A stretch of 64,000 nt of DNA from Hazenella coriacea (GCF_004341825.1 NZ_SMAG01000004.1:62001-126000); one strand, 5' to 3'. Numbered from the stretch's first letter, positions 1 through 9,725 are shown. The notes: generated from the sequence alone by a model not told the origin. Program-made: numbers and translations.

Positions 1-213
1 GCCGCTAGATGGGCGACTGTTAAAGCTAAAAAAAGAAAATGGGTTATATTGGCAACCTCATTTTTCCACCTATAAGTAGTCTATTTACCTATCTTAACCA
101 GTTTGATATACAATCATACCTAACCTGGACATCAAAAATAATGTTTACTGAATACGGTTCTTTGTGGATAGACTTTCTGCAATTTATAACGTTATCACAA
201 GCGGAAAATCATG
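1..213 (-). other. Region between ybxB and rpoB (rpoB outside window)
   Basis: No gene is supported here. By synteny with B. subtilis (rplL-ybxB-rpoB) this should be the leader upstream of rpoB on the minus strand, whose start lies left of the window. The short plus-strand ORF at 39-239 has no ribosome binding site and no recognisable family. I see no clear promoter or terminator. Confidence 0.5.
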
Positions 214-819
214 TCAATCACAATTCATCGCTTGAATGATCCAATACCCCTTCTTCTGTTCAATCGTTTTCACAGAGGAGTATATTTGTTCCAACTCTTT
301 TTTTGCAGATTGTGCTCCTTGTTGTTTACGGATTACGATCCAAAGAGAACCATTCTGTGTAAGATGATCTTTTGCTTCAGCAAATAAACGATAGATGGTT
401 TCTTTCCCAACACGAATCGGTGGATTAAACAAAATATGGTCAAAGTCTTTGTCCGAAATCGCTTTAAAACCATTACTCACTAATGTTTTTACACGATTAG
501 AAACTTGGTTTCGTTTTGCATTTTCAGCTGCGAGTTCAACCGCCCGATCATTCACGTCCACCATCACTACTTGTGTTTGGGGATGAGCATAAGCGACAGA
601 AATGCCAATCGGTCCATATCCACATCCTAAATCTAATACTTTGGATCTTTGACCGATTTCTACTGTCTCAATGAGTAAACGACTACCAAAATCTACACCT
701 TTCTTCGAAAAAACTCCTGCATCAGTTTGAAATGTAAAGGAATGATTGAGTAGATGTGCTTGAAATTGACGTTCTTCCGATTTCGAAGATGGATGAGGTG
801 AATAGTAGTGGTCGCTCAT
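214..819 (-). CDS. ybxB: Class I SAM-dependent methyltransferase YbxB (RsmC-like)
   Basis: A 201-residue methyltransferase of the RsmC/YbxB family, which methylates guanine in rRNA; the exact target in Bacillales is not certain. The SAM-binding motif I appears as VLDLGCGYGPIG near residue 75, the acidic motif II as VMVDVND near 105, and the amino-methylase signature as FNPPIR near 150. It lacks the second N-terminal domain of E. coli RsmC and so is a single-domain form of the expected length. Its place between rplL and rpoB matches B. subtilis ybxB, so it is probably co-transcribed with the ribosomal protein genes by read-through. Confidence 0.9.
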   Translation of the reverse strand: MSDHYYSPHPSSKSEERQFQAHLLNHSFTFQTDAGVFSKKGVDFGSRLLIETVEIGQRSKVLDLGCGYGPIGISVAYAHPQTQVVMVDVNDRAVELAAENAKRNQVSNRVKTLVSNGFKAISDKDFDHILFNPPIRVGKETIYRLFAEAKDHLTQNGSLWIVIRKQQGAQSAKKELEQIYSSVKTIEQKKGYWIIQAMNCD

Positions 820-930
820 TTTTGGAACCCCCTATGATCGCTACAACTATAAAGGAAGATCACAAAACCTTCTTGTTGTATAGACGACCACCTTTGATTA
901 AACTTTGTGAAGTTGTATTGATACAAAAGC

Positions 931-956
931 GACCCGCCGACCGATGACGACGGGTC
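931..956 (-). terminator. Hairpin between rplL and ybxB, possible attenuator
   Basis: On the minus strand GACCCG pairs with CGGGTC six bases apiece, and a short T-rich stretch (GCTTTTG) follows. It lies just after the rplL stop and could reduce transcription into ybxB and rpoB. The T-run is weak, so a partial terminator or processing site is as likely as full termination. Confidence 0.4.
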
Positions 957-975
957 AGACCGATGATCAAATCAA

Positions 976-1338
976 TTACTTGACTTCTACAACAGCACCG
1001 GCTTCTTCGAGTTCTGCTTTGATTTTGTCAGCATCTTCTTTGGATACAGCTTCTTTAACTGGTTTTGGTGCTCCATCAACAAGTGCTTTTGCTTCTTTCA
1101 ATCCAAGACCAGTAATGCCACGAACAGCTTTGATCACGTTGATTTTGGAAGAACCAGCGCTTGTAAGGATTACGTCAAACTCGGTTTGTTCTGCAGCGGC
1201 TTCTCCACCTGCTGCTCCACCCATTACAACTGGTGCAGCTGCGGTTACACCAAATTCTTCTTCAATTGCTTTTACAAGGTCATTCAGTTCAAGAACGGTC
1301 ATGTTCTTAACTGCTTCAATAATTTGTTCTTTAGTCAT
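976..1338 (-). CDS. rplL: 50S ribosomal protein L7/L12
   Basis: A 120-residue L7/L12 stalk protein. The N-terminal dimerisation segment ([18 protein letters not shown]), an Ala/Gly-rich hinge near residues 38-50, and the C-terminal factor-binding domain with [16 protein letters not shown] all match the family. L7/L12 dimers attach to L10 and recruit elongation factors and other GTPases to the ribosome. The gene follows rplJ by 59 bp, and an AGGGAGG ribosome binding site precedes the ATG. The length is normal. Confidence 0.98.
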   Translation of the reverse strand: MTKEQIIEAVKNMTVLELNDLVKAIEEEFGVTAAAPVVMGGAAGGEAAAEQTEFDVILTSAGSSKINVIKAVRGITGLGLKEAKALVDGAPKPVKEAVSKEDADKIKAELEEAGAVVEVK

Positions 1339-1397
1339 GACTAGAAACCTCCCTGTTAAATGTAAATATATAATTTAGATGGTTAAAAATAGATTTT

Positions 1398-1904
1398 TTA
1401 CGCTTCAGGAGCTGCTTCGCCATCCTTCTCAGCGACTGCTTGAACAGCAAGTGCAAGGTTACGCACAGGTGCTTGTAATACACTAAGCAACATAGAGAGT
1501 AAACCTTCGCGAGATGGTAGAACAGCAAGCTCTTTAATTTGCTCGAATCCAACTACGTTTCCTTCAACAACGCCACCTTTGATTTCTAAGGCTTTGTTCT
1601 CTTTAGCAAAATTGTAGAGGATTTTCGCTGGAGCTACCACATCCTCGTTACTAAATGCGATAGCAGTAGGTCCTGTTAGATGCTGATTTAGATCGGATAA
1701 GCCCACTTGCTCAGTCGCACGACGAGTCAATGTGTTTTTCATTACATGTAGCTCAACACCAGCTTCACGCAATTGTTTACGAAGTTCGTTGGATTGTTTC
1801 ACTGTTAGACCGCGATAATCAGTAACGATGGTACTTTTACTTGAGGATAATTTCTCAGCGATCTCAGCTACGACTACTTTTTTCTGTTCAATTGCTTTGG
1901 ACAT
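1398..1904 (-). CDS. rplJ: 50S ribosomal protein L10
   Basis: A 168-residue L10. The N-terminal rRNA-binding domain contains the characteristic [10 protein letters not shown] and an [18 protein letters not shown] block, and the C-terminal helix that binds L7/L12 dimers is Ala-rich. L10 anchors the stalk to 23S rRNA next to L11. A strong AGGAGGTG precedes the ATG. An L10 leader just upstream (1933-2052) indicates autoregulation by the L10(L12) complex. Confidence 0.98.
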   Translation of the reverse strand: MSKAIEQKKVVVAEIAEKLSSSKSTIVTDYRGLTVKQSNELRKQLREAGVELHVMKNTLTRRATEQVGLSDLNQHLTGPTAIAFSNEDVVAPAKILYNFAKENKALEIKGGVVEGNVVGFEQIKELAVLPSREGLLSMLLSVLQAPVRNLALAVQAVAEKDGEAAPEA

Positions 1905-1932
1905 GAGTACACCTCCTCAATCAAAGAAGTAT

Positions 1933-2052
1933 CAATAAAAAAAGAAAAAGCCCCCGTAGACATAGGAAGGCTTATGTAAGCATATAGAAAATGCTCCACA
2001 CAACACACCTCGGTAGGGGATTAAGCGTTCCGTACGCACCTACTGTCTACGG
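1933..2052 (-). promoter_or_regulatory. Ribosomal protein L10 leader RNA
   Basis: The minus strand carries the conserved ACCGAGGTGTG motif of the Firmicute L10 leader. CCGTAGACA (from 2052) can pair over a long range with TGTCTACGG, which is followed directly by GGGCTTTTTC and a further T-run, an arrangement expected of an attenuator. L10-L12 binding to this RNA controls rplJL in B. subtilis. The boundaries are by eye. Confidence 0.85.
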
Positions 2053-2131
2053 TAATCAATCATCTGATTGTCAAGCAGCGAAATAAGCATACTTGAATTA
2101 TTTAATGATGTCAATATTTTAAGCACATATA

Positions 2132-2830
2132 TTAACGGGTGGACAGACGCCCAGCGTTAACTGTAACTCCAGGTCCCATCGTAGAAGAAACCGTTACACT
2201 TTTCATATACGTACCTTTTGCAGCTGCTGGTTTTGCTTTAACTAAAGCATCAGTTAGAGTTTGCAGATTTTCTCCCAATTGTTCAATGGAGAAAGATGCT
2301 TTACCAATTGCTGCATGAACATTACCTGCTTTATCAGCACGGTATTCGATTTTACCCGCTTTAATCTCTTGAATTGCTTTAGCAACTTCAAAAGTAACCG
2401 TACCGGTTTTAGGGTTTGGCATTAAGCCTTTAGGTCCGAGAGTCCGACCTAGACGACCTACTTGACCCATCATATCTGGTGTTGCTACTACTACATCAAA
2501 GTCGAGCCAACCTTGTTGCACTTTGTTGATCATTTCATCATCACCAACAAAGTCAGCACCTGCTTGCTCAGCTTCTTTTGCTTTTTCACCTTTAGCAAAT
2601 ACGAGGACGCGCTTTGTTTTACCTGTACCATGTGGTAAGACAACAGCCCCTCTTACTTGTTGGTCTGCTTTCTTCGTATCAATTCCTAAACGAAAAGCAG
2701 CTTCGACTGTTTCGTCAAATTTTGCAGATGAGATGCTTTTTACTAACTCTAAAGCTTCCTGAGGCTCGTAAAGTTTCTCTCGATCTACTTTTTTAATAGC
2801 ATCAAGATACTTTTTACCATGTTTTGCCAC
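2132..2830 (-). CDS. rplA: 50S ribosomal protein L1
   Basis: A 232-residue L1, the length of B. subtilis L1. I place the start at the GTG at 2830 (protein begins [11 protein letters not shown]), because GGGAGG lies eight bases upstream; the ATG six bases earlier is too close to that site, and the longer frame from 2875 has no family support. The L1 signature is visible around [21 protein letters not shown]1 forms the mobile stalk near the E site and can repress its own operon. Confidence 0.97.
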   Translation of the reverse strand: MAKHGKKYLDAIKKVDREKLYEPQEALELVKSISSAKFDETVEAAFRLGIDTKKADQQVRGAVVLPHGTGKTKRVLVFAKGEKAKEAEQAGADFVGDDEMINKVQQGWLDFDVVVATPDMMGQVGRLGRTLGPKGLMPNPKTGTVTFEVAKAIQEIKAGKIEYRADKAGNVHAAIGKASFSIEQLGENLQTLTDALVKAKPAAAKGTYMKSVTVSSTMGPGVTVNAGRLSTR

Positions 2831-2908
2831 AGTCATTTCCTCCCTTCGTGGTCGTAACGGATGATCCTCCCACAAGCTAAAACTGCTCGTGGCGGAGCAG
2901 TCTAGCTA

Positions 2909-3334
2909 TTAGTCTTCAATAACAATGCCCATGCTACGCGCGGTACCTTCAACCATACGCATAGCAGCTTCGACGTCTGCTGCATTGAGATCAGGCATTT
3001 TGGTCTCAGCAATTTCACGAACTTTGTCACGTTTAATCGTCGCAACTTTTTTCTTGTTAGGCTCTCCAGAACCAGCATTGATTCCAGCAGCTTTTTTCAA
3101 GAGAACTGCAGCTGGTGGAGTTTTCGTGATAAAAGTGAAAGAACGATCTTCAAAAACCGTAATTTCAACAGGAATAATCAGACCAGCTTGTTCTGCAGTA
3201 CGAGCATTAAACTCTTTACAGAAGCCCATGATATTAACGCCAGCTTGACCTAATGCCGGACCTACAGGTGGTGCCGGATTGGCTTTACCAGCGGGAATTT
3301 GCAGCTTGACCACTTTAATAACTTTTTTGGCCAC
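2909..3334 (-). CDS. rplK: 50S ribosomal protein L11
   Basis: A 141-residue L11, the usual length when the GTG at 3334 is used ([18 protein letters not shown]); AGGAGG lies nine bases before it. The N-terminal domain has the [14 protein letters not shown] motif and the C-terminal rRNA-binding domain ends with the [11 protein letters not shown] block. L11 forms the GTPase-associated centre with L10 and L7/L12 and is needed for the RelA response. A small hairpin (CTGCTC/GAGCAG at about 2883-2902) separates it from rplA. Confidence 0.97.
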   Translation of the reverse strand: MAKKVIKVVKLQIPAGKANPAPPVGPALGQAGVNIMGFCKEFNARTAEQAGLIIPVEITVFEDRSFTFITKTPPAAVLLKKAAGINAGSGEPNKKKVATIKRDKVREIAETKMPDLNAADVEAAMRMVEGTARSMGIVIED

Positions 3335-3357
3335 GCTAACCAACCTCCTTAACAAAT

Positions 3358-3416
3358 GTGGTTTTCTCGGGTATTACCCTCCCACGGAAAGGCAAGCTCC
3401 CTGCGATCGGGCTTGC
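3358..3416 (-). promoter_or_regulatory. Structured rplK-rplA mRNA leader, possible L1 binding site
   Basis: Two hairpins stand just before rplK on the minus strand. The distal one pairs GCAAGC with GCTTGC. The proximal one reads GTGGGAGGGTAATACCC then GAGAAAACCAC, with GTGG/CCAC and GGGT/ACCC pairing. L1 autoregulates the L11-L1 mRNA in other bacteria, so this is a candidate target; I assign it by position and shape only. Confidence 0.4.
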
Positions 3417-3491
3417 GCTCGCCCCAAAGATGGGGGTAACAAACAATAACACTTTATCACAACATGATCAGAAACGAAAGTTTTTCATCAG

Positions 3492-4031
3492 CTAAAGTTT
3501 TTCAACTTGAAAAAAATCCAACTCAACAGGCGTTTCACGTCCAAACATATTGACCAGTACCTTAAGCTTAGATCGATTCAAATCGACTTCCTCAATGATA
3601 CCAACAAAATTGGCAAACGGTCCTTCTTTTACTTTCACTGATTCATTCTCAGTAAAGTCCACAGTTGCGCGTGCTTCATCCACACCCATCTGTCGAAGGA
3701 TTGTTGTTACCTCATCTGGCATCAGGGGAGTTGGTTTGGACCCAGCCCCAGATGAGCCAACGAAGCCAGTGACACCTGGTGTATTCCGTACCACATACCA
3801 CGAGTCGTCAGTCATGATCATTTCCACAAGAACATAACCTGGAAACACTTTCCGCATGACGGTTTTCTTTTTGCCCTCTTTATGCTCAACTTCCTCTTCC
3901 ATTGGAACAAGGACACGAAAAATCTTATCCTGCATCTCCATCGAATGGACTCGCTTCTCCAGGTTGGTCTTTACTTTGTTCTCGTAGCCAGAGTACGTAT
4001 GAACCACATACCAATTCTTCTCCATGCTCAT
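3492..4031 (-). CDS. nusG: Transcription termination/antitermination factor NusG
   Basis: A 179-residue NusG. The NGN domain is evident from WYVVHTYSGYENKVKTNLEKR, FPGYVLVEM and WYVVRNTPGVTGFVGS, and the C-terminal KOW domain from VKEGPFANFVGIIEEVD and VNMFGRETPVELDF. It binds the RNA polymerase clamp and stimulates pausing or processivity; the KOW domain can contact ribosomal protein S10. The ATG at 4031 has an AGGGG site nine bases upstream; an internal ATG six bases later would give the exact B. subtilis N-terminus. It lies in the conserved secE-nusG-rplK order. Confidence 0.97.
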   Translation of the reverse strand: MSMEKNWYVVHTYSGYENKVKTNLEKRVHSMEMQDKIFRVLVPMEEEVEHKEGKKKTVMRKVFPGYVLVEMIMTDDSWYVVRNTPGVTGFVGSSGAGSKPTPLMPDEVTTILRQMGVDEARATVDFTENESVKVKEGPFANFVGIIEEVDLNRSKLKVLVNMFGRETPVELDFFQVEKL

Positions 4032-4068
4032 CAGGGTTGTCCCCTGTCCCCCCTTAATTTTCTTACAA

Positions 4069-4293
4069 CTATTTCGTAATCAGATTAACAAGCTGCCCCA
4101 TACCTAGGTCAACAGCAAATAAAAAGGCAGTCAAAACGATCACGGTGAATAAAACAACAAGTGTATAGTTCACCATTTCCTTCCGGCTAGGCCAGCGTAC
4201 TTTTTTTAGCTCTTGCACACTCCCGCGAAAGAATCCGGTGGTTCCACTAACACTTTTTCGAATTCCTCGACCGATGTTAGCGATAAACGCCAT
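4069..4293 (-). CDS. secE: Preprotein translocase subunit SecE
   Basis: A 74-residue single-membrane-span SecE, typical of Gram-positives. The conserved amphipathic helix precedes the membrane span as ELKKVRWPSRKEM, followed by the hydrophobic segment TLVVLFTVIVLTAFLFAVDL. SecE clamps SecY in the translocon. I chose the ATG at 4293, which has a GGGGGTG site; the longer frame from 4326 has no family support. Confidence 0.95.
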   Translation of the reverse strand: MAFIANIGRGIRKSVSGTTGFFRGSVQELKKVRWPSRKEMVNYTLVVLFTVIVLTAFLFAVDLGMGQLVNLITK

Positions 4294-4348
4294 GCTGTCA
4301 CCCCCATCTAATCTAAGACGAACCAATATGATTCACTATAGAAAACTA

Positions 4349-4498
4349 TTATTTCGTTTCACGATGAGCTGTGTGCGCATTGCAACGAGGGCAATATTTG
4401 CGTAATTCCATACGATCCGGATGTTTCCGTTTATTCTTGGTCAGCGCATAGTTACGTTCGCGACATTCCGTGCAAGCCAATGTAATGTTCACCCGCAT
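4349..4498 (-). CDS. rpmG: 50S ribosomal protein L33, zinc-binding type
   Basis: A 49-residue L33 beginning [17 protein letters not shown], with AGGAGGTG before the ATG at 4498. It keeps both zinc-binding CxxC pairs (CTEC near the start and CPRC near residue 39), so it is the zinc-dependent C+ form. It opens the rpmG-secE-nusG unit, as in B. subtilis rpmGB-secE-nusG. Confidence 0.95.
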   Translation of the reverse strand: MRVNITLACTECRERNYALTKNKRKHPDRMELRKYCPRCNAHTAHRETK

Positions 4499-4560
4499 GC
4501 CGACACCTCCTCTATCTAAATCACCGATCATGTCGATATATAATAGAAAATACCCAAACT

Positions 4561-4589
4561 AGGTTATCATAGACACTGATTTCTGTCAA
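4561..4589 (-). promoter_or_regulatory. Sigma-A promoter for rpmG-secE-nusG
   Basis: On the minus strand a perfect -35 TTGACA (4584-4589) is followed after 17 bases by TAACCT (4561-4566). The start of transcription would fall about 50 bases before rpmG. The rest of the 4499-5031 interval holds only the sigH terminator and AT-rich DNA with no gene I can support. Confidence 0.75.
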
Positions 4590-4991
4590 TGGATCGACTC
4601 GGTACCATCATTCCATTATTAACATAAAATCATCTTCCATAAACACTTTATTTCCTATAATGACTATTGTAACATATGGATATTTATCATTTTTAAGTTT
4701 ATTCATTACCAAAGCAATTCACCATTAGCCTAGTTGATTAAATGTCTTTGAAACTCGGTATATCGGGGGTAATATTTCGATTACTTTAAAAATTCGTTAT
4801 GGGGTTGCCTACTGCTATTTTAGAGCAATACTTGGATCTACTCAAGATATTTAGTTCAAGCGGGACGAAAAGTAAAAAATTCATACTTGTCTATAGTTTG
4901 TTTATATTTGTCGATTTTTCTTTCTTACCATCAAAACTTTTTTCATTTTTAGGAGGAATATGTTGTTTTTTGTCGAACTACACAAAAAAAG

Positions 4992-5016
4992 AAAAAACAG
5001 GCGGCCACCTGTTTTT
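4992..5016 (-). terminator. Intrinsic terminator after sigH
   Basis: A symmetrical hairpin ACAGG(T/C)GGC-CGCCTGT is flanked by A-runs and T-runs on both sides and is followed by TTTTTTC on the minus strand. It lies 16 bases after the sigH stop and so separates sigH from rpmG transcription. Confidence 0.8.
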
Positions 5017-5031
5017 ATGAAATTCTCTAGT

Positions 5032-5700
5032 TTAAAGGGAAAGTTCTCGAACTTCTAGGTATTTCTCTAACTTTCTTTTCACTCTTTGTAATGCATTATC
5101 GATGGACTTAACATGCCTGTCTAATTTAACAGCAATTTCTTGATATGAGCTTCCATCTAAATAGAGCATGAGTACGCGTTTCTCAAGATCACTTAAAATT
5201 TGTGATATTTTTTCTTCTATATCACCAATTTCCTCCTGATTAATATAAATTTCTTCAGGGTTGGAGCGTGCCACTGATAACTTATCATGCAAAGTACGAT
5301 CGGAGTCTTCATCATATGTTGGCTTGTCCAGCGATACATACGAGTTCAGTGGAATATGCTTCTGACGAGTAGCGGTTTTAATTGCTGTAATAATTTGTCG
5401 AGTGATACAAAGCTCAGCAAATGCCTTAAACGAAGCAAGCTTGTCTCCTCGAAAATCACGAATCGCCTTGTATAAGCCAATCATGCCTTCTTGGACGATA
5501 TCTTCATGATCAGCTCCGATCAAAAAGTAGGATCTCGCTTTAGCCCTGACAAAATTTTTGTACTTATTAATCAAATATTCAAGAGCTTCATGATCTCCAA
5601 CTCGAACACCACATACTAACTCTTCGTCGGCTAATGTCCGATAATCGACCATTTTGTTATAAGTCATCGCATGACTGGTTTGTAAGTCAACACTCACCAC
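5032..5700 (-). CDS. sigH: RNA polymerase sigma factor SigH (Spo0H)
   Basis: A 222-residue sigma-70 family factor of the SigH type, which directs early sporulation and transition-state genes in Bacillales. Region 2 is seen as DEELVCGVRVGDHEALEYLI and EDIVQEGMIGLYKAIRDF (about residues 25-90), and region 4 as LSDLEKRVLMLYLDGSSYQEIA with its helix-turn-helix near the C-terminus. The start is GTG at 5700, eight bases after GGAGG. A sigma-A promoter lies upstream (5744-5773). The presence of SigH suggests an endospore-former. Confidence 0.95.
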   Translation of the reverse strand: MVSVDLQTSHAMTYNKMVDYRTLADEELVCGVRVGDHEALEYLINKYKNFVRAKARSYFLIGADHEDIVQEGMIGLYKAIRDFRGDKLASFKAFAELCITRQIITAIKTATRQKHIPLNSYVSLDKPTYDEDSDRTLHDKLSVARSNPEEIYINQEEIGDIEEKISQILSDLEKRVLMLYLDGSSYQEIAVKLDRHVKSIDNALQRVKRKLEKYLEVRELSL

Positions 5701-5743
5701 ATTCCCTCCTCCGACAAGTAGCCAAGAAGCCCATAGTAAGATT

Positions 5744-5773
5744 ATTATAGCTGAATTGAAACAAAAACGTCAA
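5744..5773 (-). promoter_or_regulatory. Sigma-A promoter for sigH
   Basis: On the minus strand TTGACG (5768-5773) and a perfect TATAAT (5744-5749) are separated by 18 bases, about 40 bases before the sigH start. sigH can therefore be transcribed independently of rae1. Confidence 0.75.
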
Positions 5774-5781
5774 TTTTTCTC

Positions 5782-6303
5782 CTATTTTTTCCTCCTCAAT
5801 TTTTCGAGTTTTTGTATCATTTCTTCGCTTAATCGCTCTTCTAGTGTATTTCTCTGATTTTTTTGCACTTTTCCTTTTAAACGATCACCTAATCGTTTTT
5901 TGGCAGATTTAATATCCTCCAACAACTCTCTTGACGAAACTCGATAAGCTCCTTGTCCAAAAATCATTCTCTGCTCAAGGTAGTCGGAAGTAGCTACATA
6001 GATTCGCCGATGCGGACTTTTGTTTTTTTTGACAAACCTTTCTATTAGTTCATCGGCAGTCTCTTCACGGCGTGTATAAAACACAGTCACTTGCTCTAAT
6101 GTGGTTTTCACTTGTGCTTCTGGGGTTAGATGGGCGTCAAACACTAGAAACACTTTTCGTCCAGTCATAGCTTGGTATTCTGAAAGATCCCGAATGAGCT
6201 GATCCCTTGCTTCCCCTAGACTGGACGGGTTCCAATGTAATAGGGGATCGGCTCCGATTACATTATACCCGTCCACAACTAACCACTCTTCTTGCCTAAC
6301 CAT
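5782..6303 (-). CDS. rae1: Ribosome-dependent endoribonuclease Rae1 (YacP, NYN domain)
   Basis: A protein of about 173 residues from the ATG at 6303. It is a PIN-like NYN nuclease, shown by WLVVDGYNVIGADP at the start, the acidic strand VFLVFDAH, and the DELIERFVKK and VATSDYLEQ blocks that supply the remaining metal ligands. B. subtilis Rae1 enters the ribosomal A site and cleaves mRNA during translation. The start overlaps the end of rlmB by eight bases, as in tightly coupled operons. The longer frame from 6360 lies inside rlmB. Confidence 0.9.
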   Translation of the reverse strand: MVRQEEWLVVDGYNVIGADPLLHWNPSSLGEARDQLIRDLSEYQAMTGRKVFLVFDAHLTPEAQVKTTLEQVTVFYTRREETADELIERFVKKNKSPHRRIYVATSDYLEQRMIFGQGAYRVSSRELLEDIKSAKKRLGDRLKGKVQKNQRNTLEERLSEEMIQKLEKLRRKK

Positions 6304-7036
6304 GAGTTCTCCGAGAACGTAGTACTTCATACATGAATAGCCCTGTTGCAACAGAAGCATTTAAGGAACTTACTTGCCCGCTCATTGGGATCTTTACCAG
6401 AAAGTCGCACTTTTTCTTCATCAGTTGACTGATCCCATGCCCTTCATTTCCAATCACTAGTGCAACAGGCATTTGATAATCAACCTGACTATATTCTTGT
6501 TTTGCTTTCCCATCGGTCCCTACTAACCAAACTCCACGCTCTTTTAATTCATCAGCAATCCGATTCAAGTTAGTAACCCTAACCACAGGAATATATTCGA
6601 TCGCCCCTGCGGAGGTTTTGGCTACTACTGAAGTTAAACCTACTGCTCTTCGTTTCGGTATAATGACTCCATGTACTCCAGCTCCATCTGCCGTTCTAAG
6701 AATCGATCCTAAATTATGCGGGTCCTCAATTCCATCTAATAAGACGAAAAAGGGTAATTCTCCTTTTTGATCTGCTCGATGAAAAAGATCATCTACAGTC
6801 GCATACGAATAGGAGGATACTTGTGCAGTAATCCCTTGATGGTTTCCTCCTTCAGCCAATTGATCCAATTTGGTTCGAGGTACCCATTGAAATGGGATCT
6901 TTTCTTCTTGGAGTTGACTTAAAATCCCCTGAATGCTCTGTCGGTGGATTCCTTCTGCCAATAATACCTTTTCAATCGTTCTCCCTGAGCGAAGTGCTTC
7001 TTGTACTGAATGCTTTCCAATGATCCAATCACTCAT
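6296..7036 (-). CDS. rlmB: 23S rRNA 2'-O-methyltransferase RlmB (SpoU/TrmH family)
   Basis: A 246-residue SPOUT methyltransferase that methylates the ribose of a guanosine in the 23S peptidyl-transferase region (G2251 in E. coli). The N-terminal substrate-binding domain runs to about residue 75. The knotted catalytic domain has the motifs LLDGIEDPHNLGSILRTADGAG, LVIGNEGHGIS and IPMSGQVSSLNASVA. I place the start at the ATG at 7036 (MSDWIIGKH), eight bases after GGGAGAG; it overlaps the end of mrnC. Confidence 0.95.
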   Translation of the reverse strand: MSDWIIGKHSVQEALRSGRTIEKVLLAEGIHRQSIQGILSQLQEEKIPFQWVPRTKLDQLAEGGNHQGITAQVSSYSYATVDDLFHRADQKGELPFFVLLDGIEDPHNLGSILRTADGAGVHGVIIPKRRAVGLTSVVAKTSAGAIEYIPVVRVTNLNRIADELKERGVWLVGTDGKAKQEYSQVDYQMPVALVIGNEGHGISQLMKKKCDFLVKIPMSGQVSSLNASVATGLFMYEVLRSRRTHG

Positions 7037-7469
7037 CGCCAAAACTCTCCCTTTCTACTTGCTGTAAAATAGCCTGCATCAATTGCTGAAGTCGTTGTTC
7101 ATTTTGATTTACATACAAATAGCCGATGAGCGCTTCCAACCCCGTACTGGATCGATAATCAGATACCTTAGCATGCTTAGGTACACTTCCAGACTTCGCA
7201 TTTCGCCCTCGTTTAAATACATCAATCTCCTCAGGTGATAAATCTGATTCAATACTTCTTAAGACCTCTGCTTGTGCTTTTGCAGATACAAAACGAATCG
7301 CTGCCTTTTGTAAGTCTTGAGGGCGTACAACTCCCTTGGCTACTAAATGATGTCTAACATACAATTCATAAACTGCATCACCTAGATAAGCTAAGACTAG
7401 CGAATTTAACTCTCTAGGTGATTTCTCAATAGATAAATGAGTCATTCCTAATAATTGCAGATCCTTCAT
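7029..7469 (-). CDS. mrnC: Mini-ribonuclease 3 (Mini-III)
   Basis: A protein of about 146 residues with only an RNase III catalytic domain and no double-stranded RNA-binding domain, the hallmark of Mini-III, which matures 23S rRNA in B. subtilis. The signature is [19 protein letters not shown], with the second acidic block in [11 protein letters not shown]. The ATG at 7469 overlaps the cysS stop as ATGA. Its place between cysS and rlmB matches B. subtilis. Confidence 0.95.
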   Translation of the reverse strand: MKDLQLLGMTHLSIEKSPRELNSLVLAYLGDAVYELYVRHHLVAKGVVRPQDLQKAAIRFVSAKAQAEVLRSIESDLSPEEIDVFKRGRNAKSGSVPKHAKVSDYRSSTGLEALIGYLYVNQNEQRLQQLMQAILQQVERESFGDE

Positions 7470-8872
7470 TTCCGCTTCCACCTAACTCCCTGTGGTGTAT
7501 CTTCTAAAATAATGCCTTGAGAGAGCAGGTGATCACGAATTTCATCTGCACGAGCAAAGTTCCGGTCCTTCCTTGCTTGTTGTCGTTCGTTGATTAACGC
7601 CTCAATTTGCTCATCCAACGAATTTTCTTGTTCAACTGGTAAAAGCCCTAAAATCTCTTGACCATAAACATTCAACCAGCTACTCAATTCATCGATCTCG
7701 CTTTGAGAAACAACAGGCTTAGCAATCCACTCATTCGCTAGTTTTACACCTTCGAATAAAACACTAACTGCATTAGCTGTGTTAAAGTCATCATCCATCG
7801 CCACATGAAACTGTCGTGTAAGTTCTTTCAACACAGTTTGCAATTCTGGATCTACCCCTCCAGGTAAAGCTGTTTGCCGTCTATATATCATATTTTGATA
7901 AGCCGTTTTGATCCGTTCTATACTATTTTCCGCTTGTTCGATTACCTCATCACTGTACGAGATTGGATTCCGATAATGGGCAGATAATAAGAAGTAACGG
8001 ATGGCCAGTGGGGAAAATTCTTGTCTTAACTCAAAGACACGCCTTACATTTCCTAGCGACTTAGACATCTTTTCGTTCCCCATATTAATATAGCCATTAT
8101 GCAACCAATACCGAACAAACTGCTTTCCTGTCCATGCTTCACTTTGTGCGATTTCATTTTCATGATGTGGAAAGCAAAGATCTGCTCCACCCGCGTGTAT
8201 ATCTAAGGTATCACCTAAATATTTCCTCGCCATCGCAGAACATTCAATATGCCAACCGGGTCTTCCAGGTCCCCATGGTGTCTCCCAACTGATTTCACCT
8301 GGCTTAGCCGCTTTCCAAAGTGCAAAATCAAGAGGATGTTCTTTTAATTCATTTGTTTCAATCCGAACCCCAGTTTTTAGCTCTTCTAATGATTGATGCG
8401 ATAACTTACCATAATCTTCTTTACGAAGAGGACGATAATATACATCACCCTTTTTCTCATACGCATAGCCTTTTTCGATAAGGCTTTTTACTGCATCAAG
8501 CATTTCAGGGATGTGTTCGGTTGCTCTTGGATGTACATCTGCCCGCTTGACTCCTAATGCGTCCATATCATCAAAATAAGCTTGAATATACCGTTCAGCA
8601 ATCTCAGGCACGGACTTACCTGTCTCCCTTGATGCTTGGATGAGTCGATCATCTACATCTGTAAAGTTTTGCACATAAGAAACTTGATAGCCAAGATGTT
8701 GTAGATATCGACGAACCACGTCAAAAAAGACAAATACTCGAGCGTTTCCGATATGAATATAGTTGTATACTGTGGGACCACAAACATACATACGTATTTG
8801 CCCCTCTTGTAGTGTTTCTAATGGCTCTTTCTTTTTAGTCAGTGTGTTGTAAAGTTTGATTGTCATGCTCAT
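7466..8872 (-). CDS. cysS: Cysteinyl-tRNA synthetase
   Basis: A 468-residue class I aminoacyl-tRNA synthetase. It shows the HIGN signature in [14 protein letters not shown], the KMSKS loop in [11 protein letters not shown] near residue 270, and the zinc ligands in CGPTVYN and [15 protein letters not shown]. The C-terminal anticodon domain ends in GVRWKRK. The ATG lies after GGGGGAT and overlaps the end of cysE by 38 bases, so the two are translated from one mRNA controlled by the upstream Cys T-box. Confidence 0.97.
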   Translation of the reverse strand: MSMTIKLYNTLTKKKEPLETLQEGQIRMYVCGPTVYNYIHIGNARVFVFFDVVRRYLQHLGYQVSYVQNFTDVDDRLIQASRETGKSVPEIAERYIQAYFDDMDALGVKRADVHPRATEHIPEMLDAVKSLIEKGYAYEKKGDVYYRPLRKEDYGKLSHQSLEELKTGVRIETNELKEHPLDFALWKAAKPGEISWETPWGPGRPGWHIECSAMARKYLGDTLDIHAGGADLCFPHHENEIAQSEAWTGKQFVRYWLHNGYINMGNEKMSKSLGNVRRVFELRQEFSPLAIRYFLLSAHYRNPISYSDEVIEQAENSIERIKTAYQNMIYRRQTALPGGVDPELQTVLKELTRQFHVAMDDDFNTANAVSVLFEGVKLANEWIAKPVVSQSEIDELSSWLNVYGQEILGLLPVEQENSLDEQIEALINERQQARKDRNFARADEIRDHLLSQGIILEDTPQGVRWKRK

Positions 8873-9572
8873 TCGATCCCCCTTGGTTTGTTTCTGAACT
8901 ATGATTCTCTCTCTGAGCCTGATTTTTGAGTTGTGCCATTTCCTGTTTCAACTCATCAATTTCCTGTTGCATTGAACGGCAAATTTCAGCAACTGGGTCA
9001 GGTAGATTTACCTGATCGAGATCGGTTTGAACACGTACTCCGTCTTGAATCACAACGCGACCTGGTACCCCCACCACGGTAGAGTTCGGCGGAACTTCTT
9101 TTAACACAACCGATCCAGCGCCAATTTTTGAACAACGCCCCACTCGAATCGAACCTAAAACTTTAGCCCCAGAAGCGATCATGACATGATCCTCAACGGT
9201 TGGATGCCGTTTACCTTTCTCTTTACCTGTTCCTCCTAATGTCACACCTTGATAAATCGTGACATAATCACCTATTTCGCAAGTTTCTCCAATGACAACT
9301 CCCATTCCATGATCAATAAAGCATCCTGATCCGATTTGGGCTCCTGGATGAATTTCAATCCCTGTAAAGAAACGATTGATTTGTGAAATGAATCTCGCTA
9401 AGAGAAACCAACGTTTGCGATAAAAGAAATGTGCGACACGATGCCCCCAAATGGCATGTAAACCTGAGGTTGTCAGAACCACTTCCAATGTATTTCTCGC
9501 AGACGGATCTCGATCAAAAACCGCTTGAATATCTGCCTGCAAAATTCTGCGCATTTCTTTCAGTTTACTCAT
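8835..9572 (-). CDS. cysE: Serine O-acetyltransferase
   Basis: A 245-residue acyltransferase that makes O-acetylserine for cysteine synthesis. The left-handed beta-helix hexapeptide repeats are visible in [18 protein letters not shown] and the following [14 protein letters not shown], with the catalytic His/Asp in [12 protein letters not shown] charged coiled-coil tail at the end reads through the cysS start. I chose the ATG at 9572 ([11 protein letters not shown]) because GGGGAG lies nine bases upstream; the longer frame from 9644 lacks support. Confidence 0.95.
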   Translation of the reverse strand: MSKLKEMRRILQADIQAVFDRDPSARNTLEVVLTTSGLHAIWGHRVAHFFYRKRWFLLARFISQINRFFTGIEIHPGAQIGSGCFIDHGMGVVIGETCEIGDYVTIYQGVTLGGTGKEKGKRHPTVEDHVMIASGAKVLGSIRVGRCSKIGAGSVVLKEVPPNSTVVGVPGRVVIQDGVRVQTDLDQVNLPDPVAEICRSMQQEIDELKQEMAQLKNQAQRENHSSETNQGGSNEHDNQTLQHTD

Positions 9573-9725
9573 ACTGGTTTCTCCCCTTATACGTAGTTTT
9601 GAGCCTATTACTAGTAGGCTACTCCTTAAAAAGGAAATTTCCATAGTGTTATGCGCACAAAAGTCATTTTTTTAAGACATAATAATCTAAAGACCAAGTA
9701 ATGCCATCTATAAATAGTCCATATA

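Noticed and set aside
39-239. A 66-codon plus-strand ORF at the left edge
   Set aside because: It lies in the rpoB upstream region with no ribosome binding site or homology.
4960-5058. A 32-codon plus-strand ORF with AGGAGG upstream (starts MLFFVELHKKRKNRRPP)
   Set aside because: It runs through the sigH terminator and into the sigH 3' end on the opposite strand, has short spacing to its ribosome site and no family match.
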